Source: Candidatus Zipacnadia bacterium (GTDB lineage Bacteria; Armatimonadota; Zipacnadia; Zipacnadales; UBA5352). From it: a stretch of DNA of 64,000 bases. Shown in pieces: positions 16,967-27,000 of this stretch. A model generated the notes under the pieces. It was given only the letters and a program-made list of their open reading frames with translations, had not been told where the DNA came from and made no database searches. Where the stretch lies: the NCBI GenBank assembly GCA_029821735.1, contig JALGSU010000012.1:1-64000 (forward strand), written 5' to 3'. Position 1 is the first letter of the stretch. Every line of letters begins with the position of its first letter. The translations under genes were made by a program, and so were the position numbers.

Positions 16967-19089
16967 CTGTGATCCCTTCGTGTTCTTGTTCTGTTGCTGC
17001 GCATGGCGGCCAGCAGTGCACGTGCCCGTTTCGCCACCAGACGCACCTGGCCCTCGGTGGGCTCAGTCGGGCCGTAACGTTGCGCGCAGAAGATTGCCGT
17101 GAATCGCTCGAGTCTCTCCCGGACAGGCCCGTCGGTTGCCATCCCTGCGGCGATCAGTGCCTCGCTCATTTCGCCGGGCGTGCGCCACTTCTCAGCCCTG
17201 ATCCCCGCCAGCCGGGACGCCCGCTTGCGGAACCCCTCGTAGGTCTTTCCGATACGGGCGCGCGCCGACTTGCGCGTTGCGCGGCCCTGCGCCCAGCGCA
17301 CCAGCACTCCCGGACCGAGCAGGGCGCTGACGATGGCCGCCAGTCCGCCCACTATTGCGAGTACACTCACCAGCTTCTCAGCCGCGTGGCCGAGGCGTCT
17401 GCGCAGTTCGGACATGCTCACTGGGAAGATGCTCGGTGACTGGCCGACCTGGCGCTCCGCAGCGGCGTCAAACGGCACCCAACCGATCCCGGGGAAGTAG
17501 ATTTCCGCCCACGCGTGCGCGTCCCTTTGCAGCGGCACGAAGGCCTGTTTCTCCTGATTCCACGCGCCAGACATGAAGCCGGTCGCGACGCGTGCGGGCA
17601 CTCCCGCGATCCGGCACATCACCGCCAGCGCGGTCGAGAACAGGTCGCAGGCGCCGGTTTTGGACGTGTTCACGAAGTAGCCCGCCGCGTCCTCGCTGGC
17701 AGGCACGGCCGGCGTCCGATCGCTGTAGGCGCACTCGTGTTCGATGAAGTCGCGCAATGCCACGACTTTGTCGTAGGGGGTCTGTGCCCCCGCCGTCAAC
17801 TCGCCGACCAGTTGCTCCAGCTCCGCCAGGGCAAGCGTTGGCACCTGCTCAATGTAATCCGCCCTCATCTGCGCGGTATATCTGGTCCCGCAGGCTCGCA
17901 ATGTCTCAGGGTCTCTGGGCGGCACAATGGATTCGACCTCGAACTCAATGCTTCGCGGCATCACGTAGGTGGTCATCAGGCATTCGTAGTTGTCGACCTC
18001 AGGATGGAAGCTCATCCTGCGGCCCTCGTACTCCTGGTTCGTCATACGCACTGCCACCGGTCGACCAGCGGCGAACATGGCCCGACTTGGCAACCCAAGC
18101 AGCTTCACACGCTGCACCAGCCGGTCACCCTTGAGATTGTCGGGGACAGGCAATTGGTACCATTCGTCCCCCTCCGGGAGGCGGGTGGTTTGCTGGACAC
18201 CCTTGCTCCAACTTCGGCCCGTGTAGAAATTGTATGCCTGGCCCCGCCAGAGCTCGGAGCGCTCCGCCTTGACCTCGATAGCCGGTGTGGCGGGCAGGTT
18301 GACAGGCCCGCGCCCGATATAGAAGCTGCTCAGTGATCCGCCATAGCTCAAGAGCGATACCTGAATCCAGCGTGCGTAGCGGCCCATTCCGCCGGGGTGG
18401 ATGTAGAGCCGCGGCCCTACCGTGTAAAGCAGCGTGCCGACGAGGATGCCCAGGACCATCAGCGGTGTGACCAACAGTGTCCCCGCCAGCGCCTGGGTTC
18501 GGGCCATCTTCGCCCAGTTGTGGGTGCGGCCGGTCACCCGCACCCGGCCCACGCCCTTCGCCGATCCCTCATCCAGGTTCAGCAGATGCTCGTAGCCCCA
18601 CACGAACACGGCCGCGAACATCATGATCGCGAAATACAGGACCATCACCGTGTTGAGGTTCACGGTGGCGGTGAGTCCGAACATCGCCAGGCCCGACACA
18701 ATGCAAAACAGCACGACGTGCCGCGAACTGAGCATGAAGCAGAAGCCGACCATCAACCAGCCGCAAAGTGTTGCGAGGGTCAGGTCATCGTCCGCAAGGG
18801 CCTCAACCGAGAACATCAGGCTGAGCCCGGGCACCGGCACCCCGCGCTGGGTCGCCGCCACCGCCGCGAGGCCAATGACCAGTATGCCCAGCCACGCCGC
18901 AGACCCGCCGACCATGGTTGCCAGCGCACTGGCACCGATCGCCACCACAATCATCGCGTGCAGAAGCAGTTCCCAGCCCGGGTCGCCGAGGGTGTTGGTC
19001 AGCCCGGCCGCCGCACAGGTGCACACCACAAGTGCGCCCAGGAGGAGGGGACCGGCCCGACTGATGCGCTCGCGCGCTTCTTCAGACAC
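16963..19089 (-). CDS. Membrane-anchored transglutaminase-like protein (TgpA-like)
   Basis: N-terminal TM segments; transglutaminase triad region KTGACDLFSTALAVMCRIAGVPARVATGF...DAHAWAEIYFPGIGWVPFDAA; C-terminal TM and DUF4129-like region. Confidence 0.9.
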   Translation of the reverse strand: MSEEARERISRAGPLLLGALVVCTCAAAGLTNTLGDPGWELLLHAMIVVAIGASALATMVGGSAAWLGILVIGLAAVAATQRGVPVPGLSLMFSVEALADDDLTLATLCGWLMVGFCFMLSSRHVVLFCIVSGLAMFGLTATVNLNTVMVLYFAIMMFAAVFVWGYEHLLNLDEGSAKGVGRVRVTGRTHNWAKMARTQALAGTLLVTPLMVLGILVGTLLYTVGPRLYIHPGGMGRYARWIQVSLLSYGGSLSSFYIGRGPVNLPATPAIEVKAERSELWRGQAYNFYTGRSWSKGVQQTTRLPEGDEWYQLPVPDNLKGDRLVQRVKLLGLPSRAMFAAGRPVAVRMTNQEYEGRRMSFHPEVDNYECLMTTYVMPRSIEFEVESIVPPRDPETLRACGTRYTAQMRADYIEQVPTLALAELEQLVGELTAGAQTPYDKVVALRDFIEHECAYSDRTPAVPASEDAAGYFVNTSKTGACDLFSTALAVMCRIAGVPARVATGFMSGAWNQEKQAFVPLQRDAHAWAEIYFPGIGWVPFDAAAERQVGQSPSIFPVSMSELRRRLGHAAEKLVSVLAIVGGLAAIVSALLGPGVLVRWAQGRATRKSARARIGKTYEGFRKRASRLAGIRAEKWRTPGEMSEALIAAGMATDGPVRERLERFTAIFCAQRYGPTEPTEGQVRLVAKRARALLAAMRSNRTRTRRDHR

Positions 19090-20302
19090 GGTAAGACCTC
19101 CTCATGCTGGTGGCCAGTTCGCGACCGGGGCCCACCACGTATGCGCGCACTCTGCGCGATGCCAGCCGGGCGGCGAGTTGATCCTCTTCCATCTCGCCGG
19201 GACCCAGATCCTGCCAAGGCGCTGCGAGGACCATCCACACTACGGCGTAACCCATCTGCTGGAGCAAGGTTGCCGTCTCCACGGCCTCCGTCGTGCGAAC
19301 CGGTGAGACGATGGCCATCAGCCCGCCGTCGGGCAGCGCTCCGCCGCGTGCCGTAATCTGCCCGGTCAGACTCTGGGCCGAGTCTGCCTGCACGCGCGCC
19401 AGCGCGTCCATGATGCGCGCCTTCTGGCGCGGATCGGATGAGGAGATCAGTGTGCGCTCCTCCGCTCCCGACGCGATCAGGCCGACGCGGCTGCCCCGTT
19501 CGATCATCTGCACCGCCATGGAGGCCGCCAGTTTCACGCCACGCTCCAGCGTGCTGTGGTCGCTCTCACCCGAATGTGTTGCGTTCGAGAGGTCGAGCAC
19601 GATGGTGCAGTCCTGCGCTTCGGCCCGCTCATACTCGCGCACGATCAGGTGTCCGCGACGCGCGGTCGATTTCCAGTCGACGCGGCGGAGATCGTCGCCC
19701 GGCACGAAGGTCCGCGTCCCGTAGAACTCAGTACCTTCGCCACGGAAGCGCCGGCGGGGTTGCTGCATAGCCCGGATCGAGCTTGCTCGCATCCACGTCT
19801 CGGGCAGGCGTTCAGGCGTGGGATGCACGACCAACTCGCTGGCCTCGCCAATTTGCCGGGAGAAGTTGAACAGGCCGATCAGGTCCGAGTGGCCGAGCAG
19901 CGCCGGGCCGACGTTGTAGACACCCCGGCGCCTGGCCTCCAGCACGTACTGCACCTGCACCTCTTCCTCGGACGCGAGGCTGGGCACCAGCACCGCCTCG
20001 TCACCCACCACCGCCAGTCCGTCGGGCAGACGGTCTCTAACGGTGAAGAAGTAGCGGCGCCGGAGGGCATCGTTGGTGATCGTCAGCCGGACTGGGAGGT
20101 GCTGGCCCTCCTTCATGACGCCAGTCACTTCGCGACGGGCGGAGAGCGTCCTGAGCGTGCCTCGGGACATGAAGTAGGAGGCCGGAGCCATCAGCGCGAG
20201 GACCGAGAACATGATGTAGAGTTGGTGGATGGACAGAACCATGCCCACCAGAAGCAGGATCACTGAGCCCCAGATCAGGACTTGTCTCTTCCCGAATTCC
20301 AT
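19082..20302 (-). CDS. DUF58 domain-containing protein
   Basis: FYGTRTFVPGDDLRRVDWKSTARRGHLIVREYERAEAQDCTIVLDLS. Confidence 0.93.
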   Translation of the reverse strand: MEFGKRQVLIWGSVILLLVGMVLSIHQLYIMFSVLALMAPASYFMSRGTLRTLSARREVTGVMKEGQHLPVRLTITNDALRRRYFFTVRDRLPDGLAVVGDEAVLVPSLASEEEVQVQYVLEARRRGVYNVGPALLGHSDLIGLFNFSRQIGEASELVVHPTPERLPETWMRASSIRAMQQPRRRFRGEGTEFYGTRTFVPGDDLRRVDWKSTARRGHLIVREYERAEAQDCTIVLDLSNATHSGESDHSTLERGVKLAASMAVQMIERGSRVGLIASGAEERTLISSSDPRQKARIMDALARVQADSAQSLTGQITARGGALPDGGLMAIVSPVRTTEAVETATLLQQMGYAVVWMVLAAPWQDLGPGEMEEDQLAARLASRRVRAYVVGPGRELATSMRRSYRV

Positions 20303-20340
20303 ACCATGCCCCCGTCCCTGTGCATCGTGCTGTGCGCTGT

Positions 20341-21300
20341 TCAGCTTCCGGCGAGCGGCACCGGCACGAGTTGGAGCACTTCTTCCACGATGCGGCTTGC
20401 GGGCAGGCCCTGGGCGCGCTGCTCGCTCTTCATGATCAGCCGGTGGGCGAGTGCGGGGACGGCCACGCGCTTGATGTCGTCGGGGGTCACGTACTCGCGG
20501 CCGGCGATGGCCGCCACGGCCTGTGCGCCTCGCATCAGCGCCAGCGATCCGCGCGGGCTGGCGCCGAGCTCCAGGTCCGGGTGCTCGCGCGTCTTGCCCA
20601 CCACGGCGACGATGTAGTCCTTCAGGCTCTCCTCGAGGAAGACGTCGCGCACGGCCAACTGAAGCTGTGCCGCCTCGTCAGCCGGGAGTACCGGCACGAC
20701 TTCGTCGATCGGGTGGGTCTTGATCTGCTGGGTGAGGATCTCGACCTCGTCGTCCGGAGCCGGATAGCCGATGTTCACGCGCATGATGAACCGGTCGAGC
20801 TGCGCTTCGGGCAACGAGTAGGTGCCCTCGTATTCGATGGGGTTCTCGGTCGCCAATACGAAGAACGGTCGGGGCAGGTCATGGGTGGTGCCGTCGACGG
20901 TGACGGTGAATTCTTCCATGCACTCGAGCAGCGCCGCCTGCGACTTCGGCGTGGCCCGATTGATCTCGTCGGCCACCACCACGTTCGCGAAGACGGGCCC
21001 GGGGCGGAACTCGAATTTCCCTTCGGCCTGGTTGAAGATCGAGCTGCCCGTCACATCCGCAGGCAGCAGGTCTGGGGTGAACTGAACGCGCTTGAAGGTG
21101 CCGCCGACCGATTTCGCGAGCGTCCGCGCGAGCATGGTCTTGCCCACGCCGGGGATGTCCTCGATGAGTATGTGTCCGCCACTGAGGAAGCCGGCGACCG
21201 TCAATTCGACAACGCTGCGCTTCCCGACAATGACGGTCTCGATGGCGTCAATGAGTCGCTGCGCAGCCTCGGTTACGTTGTGTATCTGCATTGGGGCCAT
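20341..21300 (-). CDS. MoxR-family AAA+ ATPase
   Basis: IEDIPGVGKTMLARTLAKSVGGTFKRVQFTPDLLPADVTGSSIF; VVADEINRATPKSQAALLECMEE. Confidence 0.96.
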   Translation of the reverse strand: MAPMQIHNVTEAAQRLIDAIETVIVGKRSVVELTVAGFLSGGHILIEDIPGVGKTMLARTLAKSVGGTFKRVQFTPDLLPADVTGSSIFNQAEGKFEFRPGPVFANVVVADEINRATPKSQAALLECMEEFTVTVDGTTHDLPRPFFVLATENPIEYEGTYSLPEAQLDRFIMRVNIGYPAPDDEVEILTQQIKTHPIDEVVPVLPADEAAQLQLAVRDVFLEESLKDYIVAVVGKTREHPDLELGASPRGSLALMRGAQAVAAIAGREYVTPDDIKRVAVPALAHRLIMKSEQRAQGLPASRIVEEVLQLVPVPLAGS

Positions 21301-21405
21301 CAGCTCCCTGCGTTCGGGTGTGCGAACCGTACCCGCGTGTGCTCGCTACCTCATACAGTGCAACGCCATCTGGCCCCTGTAGAATTCCCGGACAGGTCGG
21401 GAGGA

Positions 21406-22581
21406 CTATCCCATCGCCTGCCCATACACTGCCATCACGTCCTCGATAGTGATCACGCGTGGGTTGACTTTGATATGTGCGCTGGGCATGGCGTCCTCGG
21501 CCATGCGCTCGATCGCGTCGGCCGTCACGCCCACCTCGGCCATCGTTCCCGGCGCGCCGACATCTGCTGCCAGGCGCTCCACCCCTTCGACGGCTCGACC
21601 GGCCGCCGCCTCTTCGCTCAGGCCCTCGGTGTCCTCGCCCATGAGCGCGGCCACTTCGGCAAGCGCCGCCCCGGCCGCCGGAATGTTGAAGCGCATGCCG
21701 TGGGGGAGCAGGATGGTGTTGGCCACCCCGTGTGGCACACCAAAGAGGGCCGACAGCGGCAGCGCCATGGCGTGCACGATGCCCAGCCGCGTCTTCGCGA
21801 AGGACAGGCTCGCGATCATCGCCGCCCGTTGCATGGCCTCCTGGGCGGGCAGATCATCGGCGCTCGCGGCCGCCGCGCGCAGGTTGCCGGCAATGCCGCG
21901 GATGGCCTCCGCAGCTCGGCGGCGAGTGTCGTCGGTGGCGTTCAGGTTGATGTATGACTCAACCGCGTGCGTCAGCGCGTCCATACCCGCCGCCACGCGG
22001 ACGCTGTCGGGAGCGCTCGTTAGCAGCGTCGGGTCCAGCACCGCGCAGCGGGGGAAGAGCGCCTCATGGTTGAGCACGAGCTTGCGCTCCGTCTGTGTGT
22101 AGGTGATGACCGCAAAGGGGTTGACCTCGGAACCGGTGCCCGCCGTCGTGGGCACGCACACGATCGGCAGCGCCCCGTGATCGATGACCGTGGGCTCGCC
22201 GGGGCGGTCCTGCTCGCGCACCCAGCCCTCGTGGCCGATCTCAGCCGCGATGGCCTTGGCGGCATCCATGCTCGATCCACCGCCGATGCCTATCACTGCT
22301 TCGGCGTTGGCTTCCCGTCCGGCCGCTCCGCCCGCCATGACCTCCTCATCGGTGGGGTCAGGTGACATACCGCTGAAGACGGTCACATCGGTGCAGCCTT
22401 CGCAGCCGCATGCGAACATGCCGACCTGGGGCAGTTTGGCCACGTTCTGACCGCACACCACCAGTGCCCGCGATATGCCCATCCCGGCCAGGCACGCCCG
22501 GCTGCTGTCCAGTGCGCCGGGGCCTGAGACCACTCGCGTCGGCGTCTCGTCGAAGCACTCGATCCTGACTGTGTCGCTCAC
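21406..22581 (-). CDS. Iron-containing alcohol dehydrogenase
   Basis: GIGGGSSMDAAKAIA; PTTAGTGSEVNPFAVIT; GIVHAMALPLSALFGVPHGVANTILLPHGMRFN. Confidence 0.93.
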   Translation of the reverse strand: MSDTVRIECFDETPTRVVSGPGALDSSRACLAGMGISRALVVCGQNVAKLPQVGMFACGCEGCTDVTVFSGMSPDPTDEEVMAGGAAGREANAEAVIGIGGGSSMDAAKAIAAEIGHEGWVREQDRPGEPTVIDHGALPIVCVPTTAGTGSEVNPFAVITYTQTERKLVLNHEALFPRCAVLDPTLLTSAPDSVRVAAGMDALTHAVESYINLNATDDTRRRAAEAIRGIAGNLRAAAASADDLPAQEAMQRAAMIASLSFAKTRLGIVHAMALPLSALFGVPHGVANTILLPHGMRFNIPAAGAALAEVAALMGEDTEGLSEEAAAGRAVEGVERLAADVGAPGTMAEVGVTADAIERMAEDAMPSAHIKVNPRVITIEDVMAVYGQAMG

Positions 22582-22747
22582 TGTTGACCCTCCCGGGCGC
22601 CGCTCCCGTCTGCTCCCGCACCAATGGGGCGATTATACCCCGCAGCACCGGGCAGGGCAAACACTGGCCTGATTGTACCCGGCGGCGAGGAGCCGCAGGC
22701 ATTCGCGCCGAACCTGTCGGAACACTGCACCAGATGGGGCCTGAGGC

Positions 22748-23977
22748 ATGAGCGAACGCCCGGCGAGCCAATCCGCAGCTCCCACGCAGCGCACCGTCAG
22801 CCTGAGGCGTGCTGCCCTGGCCTTCGTGTTGCTGTTGGCCCTCGGCACGCGCCAGTACGTGCTGCTCGACTTCGCCACGCCACTTAGTGAGAAGATCGAT
22901 CGCGACGGCTACCACAAGTTGCTTGGCGTGGCGGCGGACTCGAGCCCGCGCGCCGTGCTTGGATGGTTCATCGGCGACGATCCCCAGCGCGTACACGCTT
23001 TCAGGCCGCTACCCGCTGTGGCGCTGGCGGCGCAGTACCGTCTCTGGGGATGGCTCCGCTGGCCGTACCTCGCCGCGAACATCCTCCTCTTCACCGCAAC
23101 CGCGCTGGCGCTCGTGTGGCTGGGGCTGCTGCTGGGCATGCAGCCGCGCGTGGCGTTCATGGCCGGTGCGCTGCTGATGATCGTGCCCTCTCGGAGCTCG
23201 CTGAACGTCCTGCAACTGATAGCGACCCAGCCGGACGTGTTCTGCACGCTCTTCGGGATACTGGCGGTCGGCTGCCTGATCCGCTGGCTCGATGCGGGGC
23301 GCCGCCGGTCACTGGCGGCGATGTGCGGCTTCGCACTGCTGGCCTGCCTGTCTAAGGAGATGGGCATCGCCCTGACGCCGGTCATCGTGGTATTCGCACT
23401 CGCCCATCTGCGCCGGCGGCCGCCGCGCCGGATCGTGATGGCGTGCGTTGGGGTGTTGCTGATGGGGGCCATCTGGATCGTGTGGTACCAGTTGGCGCGG
23501 GGGAACATGCCGACCGAGGCGCACCCCAGTCACACCTTCGCGGGTATGTGGCTGCTGCTGACCGAGCGCTGGGCGAACTGCCTGATGCTCTACCTGCAGT
23601 CGCTGTGCCGCCCGCTGGTACAGGTGTTCCGCTGCCTCTACCACGCCGACTGGTGGATACTCCTCTTCCATGGACTGTGGCTGGGCGTGGCTAAGCTGGC
23701 CCTGTGGCTGTGGGCGGTGTGGCTCTTGTGGTGCTATCGTCCACGCTGGCTGGTTGTGCTCGTCTTGTGGAAGGTCTTCACCTACCTGCCTGTTCTCCCC
23801 CTCTGCGGCGCCTGGGGCTGGTACTACCATATGCCACATATTCTCGATCACATCTTCCCGGTGGCTGTGGTGTGGGTGTTCGTGGTGCCTTTCGGCGGAC
23901 CGAGGCGGATGGTAGGCTGGTGGCATGCGCACAGCCCCTTCGGGGACGGAGGGAACACCCGCACAGAGGCGAACTGA
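22748..23977 (+). CDS. Hypothetical multi-pass membrane protein
   Basis: 409-aa ORF with repeated hydrophobic helices; no confident family call. Confidence 0.6.
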   Translation: MSERPASQSAAPTQRTVSLRRAALAFVLLLALGTRQYVLLDFATPLSEKIDRDGYHKLLGVAADSSPRAVLGWFIGDDPQRVHAFRPLPAVALAAQYRLWGWLRWPYLAANILLFTATALALVWLGLLLGMQPRVAFMAGALLMIVPSRSSLNVLQLIATQPDVFCTLFGILAVGCLIRWLDAGRRRSLAAMCGFALLACLSKEMGIALTPVIVVFALAHLRRRPPRRIVMACVGVLLMGAIWIVWYQLARGNMPTEAHPSHTFAGMWLLLTERWANCLMLYLQSLCRPLVQVFRCLYHADWWILLFHGLWLGVAKLALWLWAVWLLWCYRPRWLVVLVLWKVFTYLPVLPLCGAWGWYYHMPHILDHIFPVAVVWVFVVPFGGPRRMVGWWHAHSPFGDGGNTRTEAN

Positions 23978-24013
23978 ATCCTCAGAAGACAGGACAACAG
24001 GACTGGGAGTTGA

Positions 24014-27000
24014 ATGGTCATGACCGCGTCAACAGGTGTCCGTCCCATTGCGACGATGCTCACGGTGTTTGTGCTGGGAGCGCTCCTGCTGTCAGCCCTC
24101 GCCGCCGGAGCCGATGACTGGCCGGCCTTCCGCCACGACCGCGAGCGTAGCGGCCTGACAACTGAGGGCCCCGAGGCGCCCCTGCCCCAGCGCTGGACCT
24201 TCGCGCCGCAGGCTCCGCCTCAGCAGGCTTGGTCCGGTCCTCGCGACGAGCCAGTTGAGGGCAATTGGGAGATACACCGCGTCGACTACGACGCCGCCAA
24301 CCACATCGTCGCGGTCGGCGATCGCGTCTACTTCGCCTCTTCGGGCGACAGCCGCGTATACTGCCTCGACGCCGCCACCGGCCAGCAGGTCTGGACTTAC
24401 CTGTGCGGCGCGCCCGTGCGCCTCGCGCCGACGGTGGCCGAGGGGCGGATCTACTTCGGCTCCGATGATGGCTATGCGTACTGCCTGTCCGCCGCCGATG
24501 GCTCTACTGTGTGGAAGCTCGCCGCCGGCCCCGATGATGGTATGTGCATCGGCAACGGCCGGATGATCTCCCGTTGGCCGATCCGCACTGACGTCCTCGT
24601 GGACGGCGGGATTGCGTATTTCGGCGCGGGCGTCTTCCCGCATGAGAAGGTCTACATCTACGCTGTCGACGCCGCGACAGGCGAGCTGGTCTGGCGCAAT
24701 GATACGATTGGCCAGCAGAATGCCGGTCGCAACGGCTTCTCGCCCCAGGGCTACATCCTCGCCTCCGATACCCGCATCTTCGTCCCTTCCGGGCGCGACC
24801 TGCCCGCGGCCTTCGACCGCGAGACCGGTCGCCAGATATTCCAGTCGCGCGACTCCTGGCGCTCGAGTAATATCGTCGGTGGCACCTACGCACTGCTGCA
24901 CGGCGAGCATCTGCTGGTCGGCGCCAACCAGGCTGTCGCATACTCACAGGAGACCGGGCGAGGCGGCTTCGCCTGGTTCCCTGCCCGCCGCCTGGTCGTG
25001 GGTGAGGACAAGGCGTGGATGTCCACGCACACGCAGGTGAGTTCGGTGACCTTCGAGTCCTACGCTGAGGCCACGCGCCTGCTCAAGGCTCAGCAGCGCA
25101 AGCGCACCGCTGCCAGCAGCAAGCTCTCCGTCGTGAAGCGCACGCTCGCGGCCGAGAAGCGCAAGCCCGAGGATCAGCAGGACGCAGATCGCATCGCTGA
25201 AGTCGAGACGCAGGTCGCCGAGGCTCAGACTGCGGTCGACGAGATCAAGGCTGAGATTGAGCGTTTGCAGGGCGACAACGTCGAGCCCAGCACCAGTTGG
25301 GCCGTCGATCGCGTCTGCGTGGAGGCACTCATCGTTGCCGGTGGCCTGGTCTTCGGCGGTGGCGACGGTGTGGTCTACGCCTTCAACCGTGACACCGGCG
25401 AGGAAGTCTGGAGCGCTGAGGTCGCCGGTCGCGCCAGATCACTGGCTGTCGCTGGCGATGCGCTCTACGTGGGCACCACTGAAGGCTTGGTCTACGCCTT
25501 CGGTCAACCGCTGGACGGCATGGCGACCGCTGTGCCCGCTGCGCCCGCTGCGCTGGAGCCCTTCCCCGACGATGCTCTCACCGCTGCCTGCTCCGCCGCC
25601 GCGGATGCGATCGTGGCGCAGAGCAGCGTGACCCGTGGCTACGCGCTGGTGCTTGGCGCGGTTGACGGCCGCCTCGCCTGCGAGTTGGCGAAGCGCACCG
25701 AGCTGAAGATCTACTGCATGGCGCCCGATGACGCCTCCGTCCAGCGGGTGCGCGCGACCGCCGACGCCGCTGGCCTGTATGGTTCGCGCATCTGGGTTGA
25801 GCAGGGCGAGCCGTCCCACATGCGCTTCAGCAGCTACTTCGCCAACCTGACCGTCTGTGAGAGTCTGATCACTGACGGGACACTGCCCGACGCGACACCT
25901 GAGCTGGTCAAGCGCATCAAGCCCTGCGGTGGCGTGGTCTGCATCGGCCGCCCGGTCAATGCACCGGCCGCCGCCGCTGGCCGTGCGGCCGACCCCGGCC
26001 CGTGGGTGAAGTCGCTTGGCCTGGGTGATCCTGAGACATCCACTGAGCAGGGCAATTGGGCGCTGCTCACACGACCGGGCCTGTCCGGCGCCGGCGACTG
26101 GACCCATCAATATGGCGACGCAGCCAACACCACCTGCGGGACAGACACCATCGTCAAGGCCCCCTTCCGGATGCTCTGGTACGGTGATCCCGGGCCTGAC
26201 AAGATGATCTCACGGCATGCCCGCTCGACTGCCCCTCTGGTAGTCAACGGCCGCTTCTTCGCTCAGGGCTTCGACCTGCTCATGTGCTATGACGCCTACA
26301 ACGGCATGCAGTACTGGGAGCGCGAGATGCCGGGCGCCATGCGCGGTTCGGTCAGCCATATCGCCTCGAACTTGTGTGCCAACGAGGAGGCGTTCTTCGC
26401 GGCGATCGGTGGCCGCTGCCTGCGGCTGGATCCCGACACTGGCGAGACCGTCCGCACGTATGACCAACCCGGGGCCGATGACCCGGTGAAGTTCTGGGGC
26501 TACGCTGCCACCGCCGGTAACGTGCTCTTTGGCACCACCGGTATGGCCGATGCGCTCGACGCGAATGGCGTGCCGCAACGCTACAACCGTGACAACGGTC
26601 GCAGCACGCGGATATTCGGGCTGGACATTGAGACTGGTGAGACGCGCTGGTCGCACGACGCCACGGGCGAGATTCGCAACATCACAATCTCGATCGGTGA
26701 CGGCAAAGTCATGTTCGCTGAAAGCGGCGTGTCGGACGCTGAGCGGGCCGAGGCGCTCGCGCCGCGCGTTGCAGCTGCGGAGGAACTGACTGGTGCGGAC
26801 CGCAGCATCGCCGACGAGCGCATCGCGCGCGCCGAGGTCGTGAAGGCGTGGTGCCTGAACGCGGAGACCGGTGAGACGATCTGGTCCCGACCAGTTGACG
26901 TCACTGACTGCGGTGGCATGTCGAGCCTGCTAATCACCATGTATAAGGACGACGTGCTGGTCTTCTGTGGTGCGCACGGCAACGGCCACTTCTGGCACCA

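Noticed and set aside
20320-21957. 545-aa plus-strand ORF
   Set aside because: Antisense to the well-supported MoxR and iron-ADH genes; low-complexity His/Arg/Gly-rich product typical of high-GC shadow ORFs.
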